Counted from the first letter of the stretch, positions 54,402-62,853 are shown. The stretch is DNA of 64,000 bases from Acidimicrobiia bacterium (GCA_040902765.1 JBBDWO010000007.1:107746-171745); one strand, 5' to 3'. The notes: generated by a model not told the origin, from the letters alone. A program made the numbers and translations.

Positions 54402-55549
54402 GGGGTGTGGTACCAGCCTCGGGTGAGTCGACTGGCGATCCGAACCGGTATCCACAACGCGGCGAGGAGGAGGAGGAGCGGATAGGCCGCCAGGTAGCGG
54501 GGCGCCACTCCTTCCCTGGCCAGGAAGGCGAGCGGCATGAGGAACTGGGTGGAGGCGGCAGCCGCCCAGAGGCCCGGGGGTAGGAGAACGTCGCTGGCCA
54601 CGGTCGCAGCCAGTACGGCGAGGATCCCCGATAGCAGCGCGACGAACGATCTGCCCGGCTGGACGAGCCGGAGTGCGAGGTCGGCGAGCCCCCCGTCGCT
54701 GCGTCGGAGCGCGGCACCGAGGAGCGGCAAGGCGTGGCGGCGGGCCACCCCTCGACGACCTGCGGTCCACCGAGCCCGCTGGCGGATGACAACGCCCACC
54801 GTGGTCGGCTTCTCGTCGCCGATCCTCACGTCGTGGATCCATCGCACCGGGATTCCCGCGCGGGCGAGGCGTGCGCCGAGGTCGGCGTCTTCGGTGAGGG
54901 AGTCGCCAAAGCCTCCCGCCCGTTCCAGAGCCTCGCGAGTCAGGCACATCCCGGTTCCGCCGAGATCGGCGGGCCAGCCCAGCCGCGTACGCGCCAGCTG
55001 AACCATCCGATTCCCGGCCCAGTACGACAGGGCGCTGGCCGTCGTCAGGGGCGATGCGCCGGGGTTGGCGACGTCGAGATATGCCTGGAGGGCGTGTCCG
55101 CCGGCGGCGAGCTCGTCGGCGAACCTGGCGAGCAGGTCTGTGGGGATCCGGTTGTCGGCATCGATGACCACCAGCGCCTCGTCCTCGTCCAGGGGATGGG
55201 TTTCGAGATGCTCTCGAAGCACCGCTCCCTTGCCACTGGGACCGGTCTGGCGTTCAGACACGCGGGCACCCCGCGAGCGTGCGATCGTCGCGGTGTCGTC
55301 GGTGCATCGGTCGGCCAACACCCAGACGGTGAGCAGAGCGGCGTCGTAGTCGAGTCGGGCGAGGTCGTCGAGGAGCGTGCCGATCACCGCAGCCTCGTCG
55401 TGGGCGGCGACGACGACGCGGAACCGCTGGCGTCTCGATGACCGCGGAGCTCGCTGCGGCGTTGGCCAGCCCGGGAGTGCGGTGATCGCGTTGTATGCGA
55501 CGAGTGCCAGCAGGCCGATTTCACCCGCTCGGAGGATGGTGGGGAGCAT
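54386..55549 (-). CDS. Processive-type GT2 membrane glycosyltransferase
   Basis: This 387-residue enzyme has an N-terminal helix, then a GT-A domain with VVVAAHDEAAVIG, LADRCTDDT, VIDADN (DxD), LTEDADLGARL and the QRARW motif typical of processive synthases such as cellulose, chitin or hyaluronan synthases, and ends in three or four helices. It may make a homopolymer stretch or transfer to a lipid. The ATG at 55549 follows TAGCCT by eight bases (leaderless). Confidence 0.88.
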   Translation of the reverse strand: MLPTILRAGEIGLLALVAYNAITALPGWPTPQRAPRSSRRQRFRVVVAAHDEAAVIGTLLDDLARLDYDAALLTVWVLADRCTDDTATIARSRGARVSERQTGPSGKGAVLREHLETHPLDEDEALVVIDADNRIPTDLLARFADELAAGGHALQAYLDVANPGASPLTTASALSYWAGNRMVQLARTRLGWPADLGGTGMCLTREALERAGGFGDSLTEDADLGARLARAGIPVRWIHDVRIGDEKPTTVGVVIRQRARWTAGRRGVARRHALPLLGAALRRSDGGLADLALRLVQPGRSFVALLSGILAVLAATVASDVLLPPGLWAAAASTQFLMPLAFLAREGVAPRYLAAYPLLLLLAALWIPVRIASRLTRGWYHTPHQGG

Positions 55550-55557
55550 CGCTCGGC

Positions 55558-55563
55558 AGGCTA
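55558..55563 (-). promoter_or_regulatory. -10 element, leaderless GT2 gene
   Basis: Minus-strand TAGCCT lies eight bases before the ATG at 55549. Confidence 0.45.
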
Positions 55564-55591
55564 CCCCTGAGGTGGAGAACCGTTGGGTCGG

Positions 55592-56971
55592 TCAGCCGAC
55601 GACGGTGGCGTACTCGCCCACCCACCACGAGACGTCGGCCGGCCCCTGGCTGTTGTCGAGCCGCAGGTAGATCATCTTGGTGGAGGGTCGGTAGACGCCG
55701 ACGGTGTCCGTGCCGTCGCCGTTCCAGTCCCCGACGAAGATCTTGTCGCCCGCGTTACCGAAGATGAACTGGATGTCGGCGTTGCCCTTGCTGTGGGTAT
55801 TGCGGTAGTAGACGAGGCCGGTGGACTCGCGGTACAGGCCGACCGTGTCGATGCCGTCGCCGTCGAAGTCGCCGACGAACGGCGTATCGCCCGGGTCACC
55901 GAACGCGTAGGCGACATCTGCAATGCCCAACCCGCGGTCGTCCTCGCCGAGCTTGTTGATGACGTAGAACGTCTGGTTGGACGGTCGATAGATCGACACG
56001 GTGTCGCAGCCGTCGTCGTTGAAGTCGCCGACGATCGGAATATCGTCGGGGTTGCCGAAGTAGAAGCTGACATCGGCATTGCCCTGAGTGTTCGAGTCAC
56101 GCAGGTATACGTATCCGTTCGACTGCCGGTACTGGCCCGGGGTCTTGGTGCCGTCACAGTTCCAGTCGCCGAAGACCTGATAGTCGCCCGGGTTCCCGAA
56201 GTAGAACAGATCGCTGACCGTGGACTGGTCCACCAGGGACGCGATTCGCCACTGACCCGAGCCGGTCGTCATGGCGAGACCGGAGCAGTCCTCACCGGTG
56301 CACGGATAGACCGACGGCCTCGCCGGACCCGGCTGCACCGGGTTCATGAGGCTGTTGTATGGGTTGACCAGCACTCCGTGCGGGTCGTGCAACTCGAAAT
56401 GCAGATGTGGGGAGCTGCAGTGGGCGTTGCCGGAGCTCCCCACCCAGCCGATGAGCTGACCGGCGTCGACGTACGAGCCCACTTCGAGCCCGTCGGCGAT
56501 CCCCCAGCCGAGTCCGTCGCCCTGGCTCGAGTCGGGCAGGCACAGCGGAGAGTCGAGGGAGTCGCGGTTCAGGTGCCAGTACCAGCTCTGCCATCCGTCG
56601 TCGTGTTGCAGGACGATCGTGCAGCAGTTGCCGGGCAGTTCGCTGTTACGCCGGGTGCCGTTGATGCGCACGATCGTGCCGGCGGCGACCGCATGTACCG
56701 GGGTGCCCCTGGAAGTCATGATGTCGATGGCGTGGTGCGTGGTGTTGTTGGCACGCCAGGCGTTGAAGTTGTCGGCGAAGTTCAGATTGCCCTCGAGCGG
56801 GAAGACCAGCGGGTAGTCGACCATCTCACCGTACTCGTGGTCGGGTCCACTCTTGAAGTCGGTGCCCTGGGGATGGTGGGCGGTAGCGGTCGGCCAGTCG
56901 GCGACCAGGAAGGTGCTGGTGACAGCGGCGGCGATGAGGAATGTTCTGAGAAATCGGAGGGTTGGCGTCAT
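55592..56971 (-). CDS. Secreted M23 metallopeptidase with FG-GAP-like repeats
   Basis: The 459-residue protein has a signal peptide (about 1-31) and an M23 (lysostaphin-type) endopeptidase domain with zinc ligands in HHAID (His79 and Asp83) and HLHFE (His189, His191), plus a structural Cys pair. M23 enzymes cut peptide cross-links in peptidoglycan. Residues about 250-455 hold four or five GDWNGDGTDTVGVYRPS-type repeats shared with the SpoIID protein at 47843, presumably for wall or glycan binding. ATG 56971 starts the signal peptide; an upstream in-frame start at 57058 would add 29 polar residues. Confidence 0.92.
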   Translation of the reverse strand: MTPTLRFLRTFLIAAAVTSTFLVADWPTATAHHPQGTDFKSGPDHEYGEMVDYPLVFPLEGNLNFADNFNAWRANNTTHHAIDIMTSRGTPVHAVAAGTIVRINGTRRNSELPGNCCTIVLQHDDGWQSWYWHLNRDSLDSPLCLPDSSQGDGLGWGIADGLEVGSYVDAGQLIGWVGSSGNAHCSSPHLHFELHDPHGVLVNPYNSLMNPVQPGPARPSVYPCTGEDCSGLAMTTGSGQWRIASLVDQSTVSDLFYFGNPGDYQVFGDWNCDGTKTPGQYRQSNGYVYLRDSNTQGNADVSFYFGNPDDIPIVGDFNDDGCDTVSIYRPSNQTFYVINKLGEDDRGLGIADVAYAFGDPGDTPFVGDFDGDGIDTVGLYRESTGLVYYRNTHSKGNADIQFIFGNAGDKIFVGDWNGDGTDTVGVYRPSTKMIYLRLDNSQGPADVSWWVGEYATVVG

Positions 56972-57245
56972 ACCTGGTTCGTATCGGCGCGGTGACCGCA
57001 ATTCTTGAACCGATGGTGAGAGGGCCGATTCGTCGCTGGGGACCACCTGGTAGCGCATCCGGGCGACCCTATGGGTGACCCTCGGTCAGCGGTAAGCCCA
57101 GTGATTGTCGGAGGGGTCCGTGGTCGGGCTCCATGTTCGCCGATGCCGACTGTGAGCACCGAAAACGCCAAGAGAGCTGCGACAGCGGTCGGCGAACGGC
57201 GGTGTGGCAGCGGGCATCGGCGCCGACACTAGACCCTGGCGCCGT

Positions 57246-58289
57246 TTACGAGTCCAACAGCTGCGCGGCGTCTGGATACTCCCGGAAGAGAGTGTCCCGG
57301 AAGGCTTCCGTGGGCCGCAGAACCGACTCTCCGTCGGGAGACAAGAACCCGACGGTCGGTATGACGATGCGCACGATCCGCGAGGTGTCGATTCCTCGCA
57401 GGCGCCAGGCGAGTTCCACCGCCCCGTTGATGCCGAGGCCGTCGTCGATCAGGAATGCTCCAGCGAGGTCGTCGACCATGCCGGACAGATCGGCGACGCT
57501 GTTGAACCCACTCAGGCGAGCCAGCGCCTGGATCACCAGGTCCTGCTGGCGTTGGTTGCGGGTGAGATCGTCGACCGCCATCCGACGCCACACGCCGTCG
57601 ACGAACTCCTGCGTGTTTCGTGAACGGACCCATGCGAGGCTCTGCGTACCATCGGCCAGGGTGCACCCGGCAGGGAGGTCCAGTTCGGCGCGGGTATCGC
57701 GAACCGCGTTCTCCACACAGATCTCGACGCCTCCCACACGGTCGACGACGGCGGTGAAACCGTCGAAGCCGAGTACGGCAAAGTGGTCGATCCCGATCCC
57801 GGTGAAGTCCTCGACGGCGATGGCGAGCTGTTCGGGTCCAGGAGCGGTGTCGCCACAACCGTTGAGATTGGCGTTGACGCGGCTCCTGCCGCCGGTGCAG
57901 GGATTCGTTATCCAGAGGTCACGCGGGATGGAGAACAACAGGGGATCCGCGTCGGGTGTGATCACGAAGACGATGATGACATCGGCGCGGCGGCTGAGAT
58001 CGGTCTCGTGTCGCTCGTCGCTCCCGACGATGAGAAAGGCGATGGATTCGTCGAATCTCGTCGGTGGTGGGACGGTGTCCGCGACTGTGTCCGACGAAGC
58101 ACCCGGGACCGGTAGTCGCTGTCTGTCGAGTGCCTCGCGGACCTCCTCGGTGTCGAATGAGAGCCGTTCGACTTTGTTCCACGAGTCCCAGATCCGATAG
58201 GACACCCAGCCGAGGGTGGCGAGCACGACCACGGACACGACGACCGCCATGCGTCGTGCTACACCGTTGGAGGATCCTGTCGGACTCAT
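57246..58289 (-). CDS. LytR-CpsA-Psr (LCP) glycopolymer transferase
   Basis: LCP proteins transfer undecaprenyl-linked glycopolymers onto peptidoglycan outside the cell. The 347-residue protein has one N-terminal helix (about 12-32), then the LCP core: FLIVGSDERHETDLSRRADVI with the conserved arginines and acidic residues, FSIPRDLWI, GFDGFTAVVDRVGGVEI and WVRSRNT. It is full length. It would link the polymers made by the many glycosyltransferases in this window to the wall. The ATG at 58289 lies nine bases after TACATT. Confidence 0.92.
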   Translation of the reverse strand: MSPTGSSNGVARRMAVVVSVVVLATLGWVSYRIWDSWNKVERLSFDTEEVREALDRQRLPVPGASSDTVADTVPPPTRFDESIAFLIVGSDERHETDLSRRADVIIVFVITPDADPLLFSIPRDLWITNPCTGGRSRVNANLNGCGDTAPGPEQLAIAVEDFTGIGIDHFAVLGFDGFTAVVDRVGGVEICVENAVRDTRAELDLPAGCTLADGTQSLAWVRSRNTQEFVDGVWRRMAVDDLTRNQRQQDLVIQALARLSGFNSVADLSGMVDDLAGAFLIDDGLGINGAVELAWRLRGIDTSRIVRIVIPTVGFLSPDGESVLRPTEAFRDTLFREYPDAAQLLDS

Positions 58290-58298
58290 GAATTCCCG

Positions 58299-58304
58299 AA
58301 TGTA
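58299..58304 (-). promoter_or_regulatory. -10 element before LCP gene
   Basis: Minus-strand TACATT lies nine bases before the ATG at 58289. It is back to back with the proC promoter. Confidence 0.42.
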
Positions 58305-58358
58305 ACGGGTCGCCGGGCGTAGATCTCAACCGCCGATGCCTGCTCTAGACCGCCTCCC

Positions 58359-58364
58359 TACACT
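58359..58364 (+). promoter_or_regulatory. -10 element, leaderless proC
   Basis: TACACT ends eight bases before the proC ATG at 58373, with no ribosome binding site between. Confidence 0.45.
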
Positions 58365-58372
58365 CGGTCGCC

Positions 58373-59203
58373 ATGACCGAAACGCGTCCGACCGTGGCCA
58401 TCGTGGGGGCAGGAGCGATGGGGGAGGCGCTCGCCCACGGCTTGCTCGGTGGGGGTTGGGAAGCCGGTGAGGTCGTGCTCGTCGCCCGCCGGGAGCAGCG
58501 CGCCGCCGAGGTCTCAAAGGCGACCGGCCTCGACTGTGGGCTCGACGTGGGTGCCGCGGTCGTTGGGCGCGATGTCGTGGTGGTGGCGGTCAAGCCCGAC
58601 GACGTGCCCGCGGTACTCCCAGCGTTGAGCGGCGCCGTCCACCCAGGAGGCATCGTCGTGTCACTCGCCGCCGGGGTGCCGACCACCGTGTATGAAGCGG
58701 TCCTTCCCGGGGTCGCCGTGGTCAGGGCGATGCCGAACACCCCGGCTCGGATCGCCGAAGGGGTAACCGCGGTCGCCGCCGGTCGATCGGCCGACGAGGC
58801 CGCCCTCGGCGTGGCCACCCGGGTTCTCGGTGCCGTGGGTCGCACCATCGTGCTCGACGAGCACTTGATGGACGCGGTGACCGCCGTGTCGGGCACCGGA
58901 CCGGCCTACGTCTTCCTCCTCGCTGAGGCGCTGGTCGACGCCGCCATCCGCGAGGGCATTCCCGCCTACGCCGCCGAGATGCTCGTCGAGCAGACCGTCC
59001 GCGGTGCCGGGATGCTGTTGTCGTCGGTGGATCTCACGCCGGAGCGGCTGCGTGCTCAGGTGACTTCGCCGGGTGGCACCACGGCCGCGGCGGTCCACCT
59101 GCTCGAGGAGCGAGGGTTCCGGGCGCTGGTCGAGGACGCCGTCCGGGTGGCGGCGCTGCGGGCGAAGGAGATGGGATCGCGGGTGAGCGGGTCCGATTCG
59201 TGA
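58373..59203 (+). CDS. proC: Pyrroline-5-carboxylate reductase
   Basis: ProC makes L-proline from 1-pyrroline-5-carboxylate with NAD(P)H. The 276-residue protein has VAIVGAGAMGEALAHGLL (NADP site), AVKPDDV, RAMPNTPARIAEGVTAVAAG and the C-terminal dimerisation signature VSGTGPAYVFLLAEALVDAA followed by SPGGTTAAAV. Length and motifs are normal. The last four bases overlap the start of the proline dehydrogenase gene (GTGA), so biosynthetic and degradative enzymes are co-translated. Confidence 0.96.
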   Translation: MTETRPTVAIVGAGAMGEALAHGLLGGGWEAGEVVLVARREQRAAEVSKATGLDCGLDVGAAVVGRDVVVVAVKPDDVPAVLPALSGAVHPGGIVVSLAAGVPTTVYEAVLPGVAVVRAMPNTPARIAEGVTAVAAGRSADEAALGVATRVLGAVGRTIVLDEHLMDAVTAVSGTGPAYVFLLAEALVDAAIREGIPAYAAEMLVEQTVRGAGMLLSSVDLTPERLRAQVTSPGGTTAAAVHLLEERGFRALVEDAVRVAALRAKEMGSRVSGSDS

Positions 59204-60114
59204 AGGCGTTGATCGTTCGGGTGGTGCTGGCGGTCACCTCGTGGCGGGCGGTGCGGTGGCTCTTCACCCGTACCCGCATCGGGCGGCGCGTCGCCCTGCG
59301 GTTCGTCGCCGGTGAGGCGCTCGACGACGCCGCCCGGGTGGCCAAGGAGCTCAACGATGCCGGCATGTCGGTGTCGCTCGACCATCTCGGCGAGCACGTC
59401 ACCGATGCCGCCTCGGCGACCGCGGCGCGGGATGCCTACCTCGCTTGCCTCGACCGGATCGCCGCCGATGGGCTCGACGCCAACATCTCGGTGAAGCTCA
59501 CGCAACTCGGATTGGGTCTGAACGAGTCGCGGTGCACCGACAACCTGCAGGCGCTCGCCCGCCGTGCCGCCGAGCTGGGGCTCACCGTCACCATCGACAT
59601 GGAGGAGAGTGCCTACACCGGCGCCGCGCTGCGCCTCTACGAGACGGTGCAGCGGGTTCACGGCAATCTGGGCGTGGCCATCCAGGCGTACCTGCACCGG
59701 ACACCCGCCGACCTCGATCACGTCATTCCGCTCGGCGGTCACGTCCGGCTGTGCAAGGGGGCCTACGACGAGGGCGTGGCCGTCGCCCTCCATTCGCGGG
59801 TGGACATCGACTCCGCGTACGACCGCCTGCTGGGCAGGCTCATGGAGTCGTCGCCGACCATGCCGGCGGTCGCCACTCATGACGGCGCCCGTATCAGCCG
59901 CGCCCTCGACCTGGCGGTGATGCGCACCGGCCCATGGGAGTTCCAGATGCTCTACGGGGTGCGAACGAAGCTGCAGCAGGAACTGGTGGAGGCCGGGCAT
60001 CCCATGCGGGTCTACTTGCCCTACGGCGACTCCTGGTACCCGTATCTGACCCGCCGCCTGGCGGAGCGCCCCGCCAACCTGTGGTTCTTCATTCGGGCGC
60101 TGTTCGGTCGTTGA
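59200..60114 (+). CDS. Proline dehydrogenase
   Basis: This 304-residue FAD enzyme oxidises L-proline to pyrroline-5-carboxylate and passes electrons to the respiratory chain. It has the PRODH barrel motifs VSLDHLGE, ISVKLTQLGL, IDMEESAYT, QAYLHRT, RLCKGAYDE, ATHDGARI, FQMLYGVR, VYLPYGDSWYPY and the final RRLAERP substrate-binding arginines. It is the single-domain bacterial form (not PutA). The start is GTG at 59200. The partner P5C dehydrogenase is not in the window. Confidence 0.95.
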   Translation: MKALIVRVVLAVTSWRAVRWLFTRTRIGRRVALRFVAGEALDDAARVAKELNDAGMSVSLDHLGEHVTDAASATAARDAYLACLDRIAADGLDANISVKLTQLGLGLNESRCTDNLQALARRAAELGLTVTIDMEESAYTGAALRLYETVQRVHGNLGVAIQAYLHRTPADLDHVIPLGGHVRLCKGAYDEGVAVALHSRVDIDSAYDRLLGRLMESSPTMPAVATHDGARISRALDLAVMRTGPWEFQMLYGVRTKLQQELVEAGHPMRVYLPYGDSWYPYLTRRLAERPANLWFFIRALFGR

Positions 60115-60120
60115 GAGCAC

Positions 60121-60156
60121 TTGACAGTGCATACAAGTATGGCGTATATGTATGCC
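60121..60156 (+). promoter_or_regulatory. VapBC promoter and operator
   Basis: TTGACA (60121-60126), an 18-base spacer and TATATG (60145-60150) form the best sigma-70-type promoter in the window; the VapB ATG follows six bases later, so the transcript is leaderless. An inverted repeat GCATACA (60129-60135) and TGTATGC (60149-60155) covers the spacer and -10, where VapB-VapC would bind and repress. Confidence 0.75.
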
Positions 60157-60348
60157 ATGCGCACGACACTGATCATTGACGAGGCCCAGATCGAGGAAGC
60201 CCAGCGACTCTCGGGGATCCGCGGCAAGTCGGCTGTGGTTCGGGCCGGTTTGGACGCGCTCATCGCCCGCGAGGCATCGCGACGCCTCGCCGCGCTTGGA
60301 GGGTCGGACCCGGCGGCGACCGCAGGCCGCCGCCGGCGAGTTGAATGA
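60157..60348 (+). CDS. vapB: VapB-type antitoxin
   Basis: The 63-residue protein reads RTTLIIDEAQIEEAQRLSGI then GKSAVVRAGLDALIAREASR, the ribbon-helix-helix-like pattern of short VapB antitoxins paired with PIN toxins. The C-terminal tail (RRLAALGGSDP) would fill the toxin active site. ATG 60157 fits both the family start and the promoter spacing. Its end overlaps vapC by four bases (ATGA). Confidence 0.92.
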   Translation: MRTTLIIDEAQIEEAQRLSGIRGKSAVVRAGLDALIAREASRRLAALGGSDPAATAGRRRRVE

Positions 60349-60713
60349 GCCGTCCGGTCCTCGTCGACACATCGATGTGGATAGATCATCTCCGGGGGGA
60401 GGGCGGACTCGAAGACCTACTTCACGACGGCGCCGTGCTCACGCATCCCTTCGTGGTGGGCGAGCTGGCGTGCGGCTCCCTGGCGGAGAGGGCGGAAGTC
60501 CTCGGGCTGCTCTCGCGACTCCCCGCCGTCGAGGTCGTGTCTCACGATGAGGTCATGACGACGGTCGAGACCCACCGGCTCTGGGGAGGTGGCCTGGGGT
60601 GGGTCGATGCGCACCTGCTCGCTGCGGCGCTGCTTGCTGGCTGCCCGCTGCTCACCCGCGACCGGCCACTCCGAGACGCGGCAGGGCGTCTCGGCCTCCC
60701 AGTCGTCTCCTGA
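60345..60713 (+). CDS. vapC: VapC-type PIN-domain ribonuclease toxin
   Basis: The 122-residue PIN domain carries the acidic metal site: Asp8 in VLVDTSMWID, Glu40 in VVGELACG, Asp88 in GWVDAHLLAAA and Asp106 in LLTRDRPLR. VapC toxins cut tRNA or rRNA when antitoxin is lost. It is complete and coupled to vapB. It sits between proline metabolism and envelope-stress genes, suggesting an inserted module. Confidence 0.93.
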   Translation: MSRPVLVDTSMWIDHLRGEGGLEDLLHDGAVLTHPFVVGELACGSLAERAEVLGLLSRLPAVEVVSHDEVMTTVETHRLWGGGLGWVDAHLLAAALLAGCPLLTRDRPLRDAAGRLGLPVVS

Positions 60714-60731
60714 ACACGCAACTGCATCATC

Positions 60732-60737
60732 TATCCT
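60732..60737 (+). promoter_or_regulatory. -10 element, leaderless membrane-protein gene
   Basis: TATCCT ends seven bases before the ATG at 60745. Confidence 0.45.
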
Positions 60738-60744
60738 CGCGCCG

Positions 60745-62013
60745 ATGAAGCGTCTCGCCCTTGGCTTCGCCGCCCTCAGCCTGCTTGTGTTCGCTCCCGC
60801 GCTGGCCGCTCCGACGGTCGACGAGGTCGCCGACGCCGTCCGAAACACCGGTTTCTTCATCGACGAGGGGCTCCCGGCGACCGCGGCGTCCATCTCGGGG
60901 TCGGTGTCGCGGGCGCGCAACGCCGGTTTTCGCTTCTCCGCGGTGCTGCTGTTCGACGACCCTGCCGGCGGGGCCGTCACCTTTGGGGATGCGTTGCTGG
61001 TCCGTACCGGTGGCCCGGCGACGGTCCTCGTGCTGTCTGAGACGCAGCAAGGGCTTTCGACCGATGAGGAGTTCGAACAGGACACTCTCGCGGGCGCCCT
61101 CGCTTACGCCGAGGACCGCTCGTCGGACGACGAGGGCTATGTGTCGGCGGTGGTCGATTACCTGATCGACCCGTCGATCGGATCGAGTGGCGGCGGTGGG
61201 TTCATCCTGCTCCTCGTCCTCGCCGCGGTCGTGTTGCTCGTCATCTGGGGTATCCGCCGGGCCTCGCGGGCCAACACCCGCAAGCGGGATCAGCTCCTCG
61301 AGGAAGCCCGTGGCGAGCTGCGGGCCCAGATCAGCGCCGTCGCCGACACGATGCTGGAGATCGCCGACATCGTCTCGGCGACCGCCACCAGCAAGGACGA
61401 CACGTACCTGCGCCAGGCGAGTGCCACCTTCACCGAGGTCGAAGAGGCGTACCGGGAGGTCACCGATCTGCGTGATCTCGAAGTTCTCTCCGATCGGTTG
61501 GATGGGGCGCGTTGGGAGTTGGATGCAGCCAAGGCGATCGCCTTCGACAAGCCGGTGCCGCCCAAGCCGAAACCGACCGAGCGGCCGGTGTGCTTCTTCG
61601 ACCCCACCCACCACGACGCCAGCGAGACCGCCGAGATCCAGACGGCCACGGGCAAGCGGACCGTCCGCGTGTGCAAGGCAGACGCCGACCTCTTGAAGCG
61701 TGGCCAGACGCCCGAGCCGCGGATGGTCAACGTGGGCGGGCGTCCGGTGCCGGCGCCGTCGGCCCCCAAGTCGCACGGGGGCAGCGGGTTCGACGGACTC
61801 GATCTGTTCACCATCCTCACCAGCGGCGCCGCCACCGGCGCCTCGTACAACTGGGGCAGGCAGCGTGTCCGTGCCCAGCGGAACACGTGGTCCTCTGCGG
61901 GAAGCAGGCGGGCGGGAGACGGCCCGCGTTCGGCCACGACGACCGATCGTGCCCCCCGACCGTCGACCGGGTCGACCTCGCGGGCGGGCAGGACCAAGAA
62001 GCGGGGCCGCTGA
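60745..62013 (+). CDS. Secreted/membrane TPM-like protein next to pspA
   Basis: The 422-residue protein has a signal peptide (about 1-22), an extracytoplasmic domain to residue about 145 with features of TPM/DUF6676-type proteins (GTG-like VRNTGFFIDEG, SAVLLFDDPAGG, DTLAGALAYAEDR), one helix (about 152-170) and a long cytoplasmic part with a helical segment (ELRAQISAVADTMLEIADIV) and a Pro/Ser-rich tail. An intracellular CFFDPTHHDA segment with a later Cys hints at metal binding. It lies 56 bases before pspA, so it probably takes part in the same membrane-stress response. Exact function unknown. Confidence 0.72.
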   Translation: MKRLALGFAALSLLVFAPALAAPTVDEVADAVRNTGFFIDEGLPATAASISGSVSRARNAGFRFSAVLLFDDPAGGAVTFGDALLVRTGGPATVLVLSETQQGLSTDEEFEQDTLAGALAYAEDRSSDDEGYVSAVVDYLIDPSIGSSGGGGFILLLVLAAVVLLVIWGIRRASRANTRKRDQLLEEARGELRAQISAVADTMLEIADIVSATATSKDDTYLRQASATFTEVEEAYREVTDLRDLEVLSDRLDGARWELDAAKAIAFDKPVPPKPKPTERPVCFFDPTHHDASETAEIQTATGKRTVRVCKADADLLKRGQTPEPRMVNVGGRPVPAPSAPKSHGGSGFDGLDLFTILTSGAATGASYNWGRQRVRAQRNTWSSAGSRRAGDGPRSATTTDRAPRPSTGSTSRAGRTKKRGR

Positions 62014-62035
62014 CGCTGAACCACGGCGGCTCCCG

Positions 62036-62041
62036 TAACAT
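62036..62041 (+). promoter_or_regulatory. Possible -10 element of pspA
   Basis: TAACAT lies 28 bases before the pspA ATG, giving a leader of about 20 bases that includes AGGAG. Confidence 0.4.
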
Positions 62042-62069
62042 GACACTGACCAGTCAGGAGACACATCAC

Positions 62070-62777
62070 ATGAAGAAGTTCTGGGGCTACATCAAGGCCC
62101 TCTTCCGTACCAAGAGCGAGCAGATCAAGGACCCCGAGGTCGAGATCGAGCAGGCGGTCCACGAGGCGAAGCGGCGCGATCAGGATCTCCGCAATCAGGC
62201 GGCCAAGGTGCTCGCCCACCGGACGCAGTTGGAGAGCAAGATCGACCGGGCTGCCGATGACGCCGGTGAGGCTCGTGAGCTCGCCAAGCAGGCGCTCGTG
62301 AAGGCACAGGAAGCCTCGGATGCGGGCGACGCCGCCGGCACCGACAAGTGGAACCGGGCGGCCCAGGGCCTGGCCATGAAGATGCAGGCTGCAGAGAACA
62401 ACCTGTCATCGCTCAAGAGCCAGTTCGAGTCGGCGCAGAAGCAGGCCGACGACGCCAAGAAGGCGGTGCAGCAAAACGCCATGCGCCTCCAGGAGCTCGC
62501 CGCCAAGCGGATGGAGCTGGTCGGTTCCCTTCAGCAGGCGAAGATGCAGGAGACGGTCAATGAGGCGATCCAGGCGATCTCGTCGACCTCCGACCTCGAC
62601 CGCGTCAGTCTGGACTCGGTGGAGGACAAGATCGAGAGGCGCAAGGCCGTGGCTATGGCCAATGCCGAGCTGCACGAGGCAACGCCGGATGGTGCCGAGA
62701 TGGAGCTCAAGGAGGCCGTCTCCCTGGCTCAGGCCGACGCCAAGCTCGCCGAGTTGAAGTCCGAACTGGGCATGTAA
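62070..62777 (+). CDS. pspA: PspA/IM30 family protein
   Basis: This 235-residue protein is almost entirely alpha-helical coiled coil, as in PspA/Vipp1, which forms membrane-stabilising rings under envelope stress. KKFWGYIKALFRTKSEQIKD at the N-terminus is the amphipathic membrane helix; PEVEIEQAVHEAKRRDQDLR opens the coiled coil and KIERRKAVAMANAELH lies near the C-terminus. ATG 62070 has AGGAG nine bases upstream; ATG 62040 would add ten residues. It is followed by a strong double hairpin terminator. Confidence 0.9.
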   Translation: MKKFWGYIKALFRTKSEQIKDPEVEIEQAVHEAKRRDQDLRNQAAKVLAHRTQLESKIDRAADDAGEARELAKQALVKAQEASDAGDAAGTDKWNRAAQGLAMKMQAAENNLSSLKSQFESAQKQADDAKKAVQQNAMRLQELAAKRMELVGSLQQAKMQETVNEAIQAISSTSDLDRVSLDSVEDKIERRKAVAMANAELHEATPDGAEMELKEAVSLAQADAKLAELKSELGM

Positions 62778-62782
62778 ACGGT

Positions 62783-62835
62783 GCGGCCCTCCGGGCCGCT
62801 CGAGTTGTCGTTTCGGGGCCCTCCGGGGCCCCGAA
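62783..62835 (+). terminator. Double hairpin after pspA
   Basis: Hairpin 1: GCGGCCC, loop TCC, GGGCCGC (62783-62799). Hairpin 2: TTCGGGGCC, loop CTCCGG, GGCCCCGAA (62812-62835). There is no long U-tract, but the stems begin six bases after the stop codon and are very stable, as often seen in high-GC actinobacteria. Confidence 0.7.
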
Positions 62836-62853
62836 GCTCTACCTGGACCCGGG

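Noticed and set aside
53352..54947. 531-codon minus-strand open frame
   Set aside because: It lies opposite and across two clear GT2 genes; the product is Arg/Pro/Gly-rich without any motif, as expected for antisense GC-rich DNA.
60121..60156. TTG at 60121 as the vapB start
   Set aside because: It is the TTG of the TTGACA -35 box. The ATG at 60157 fits both the promoter spacing and the family N-terminus.
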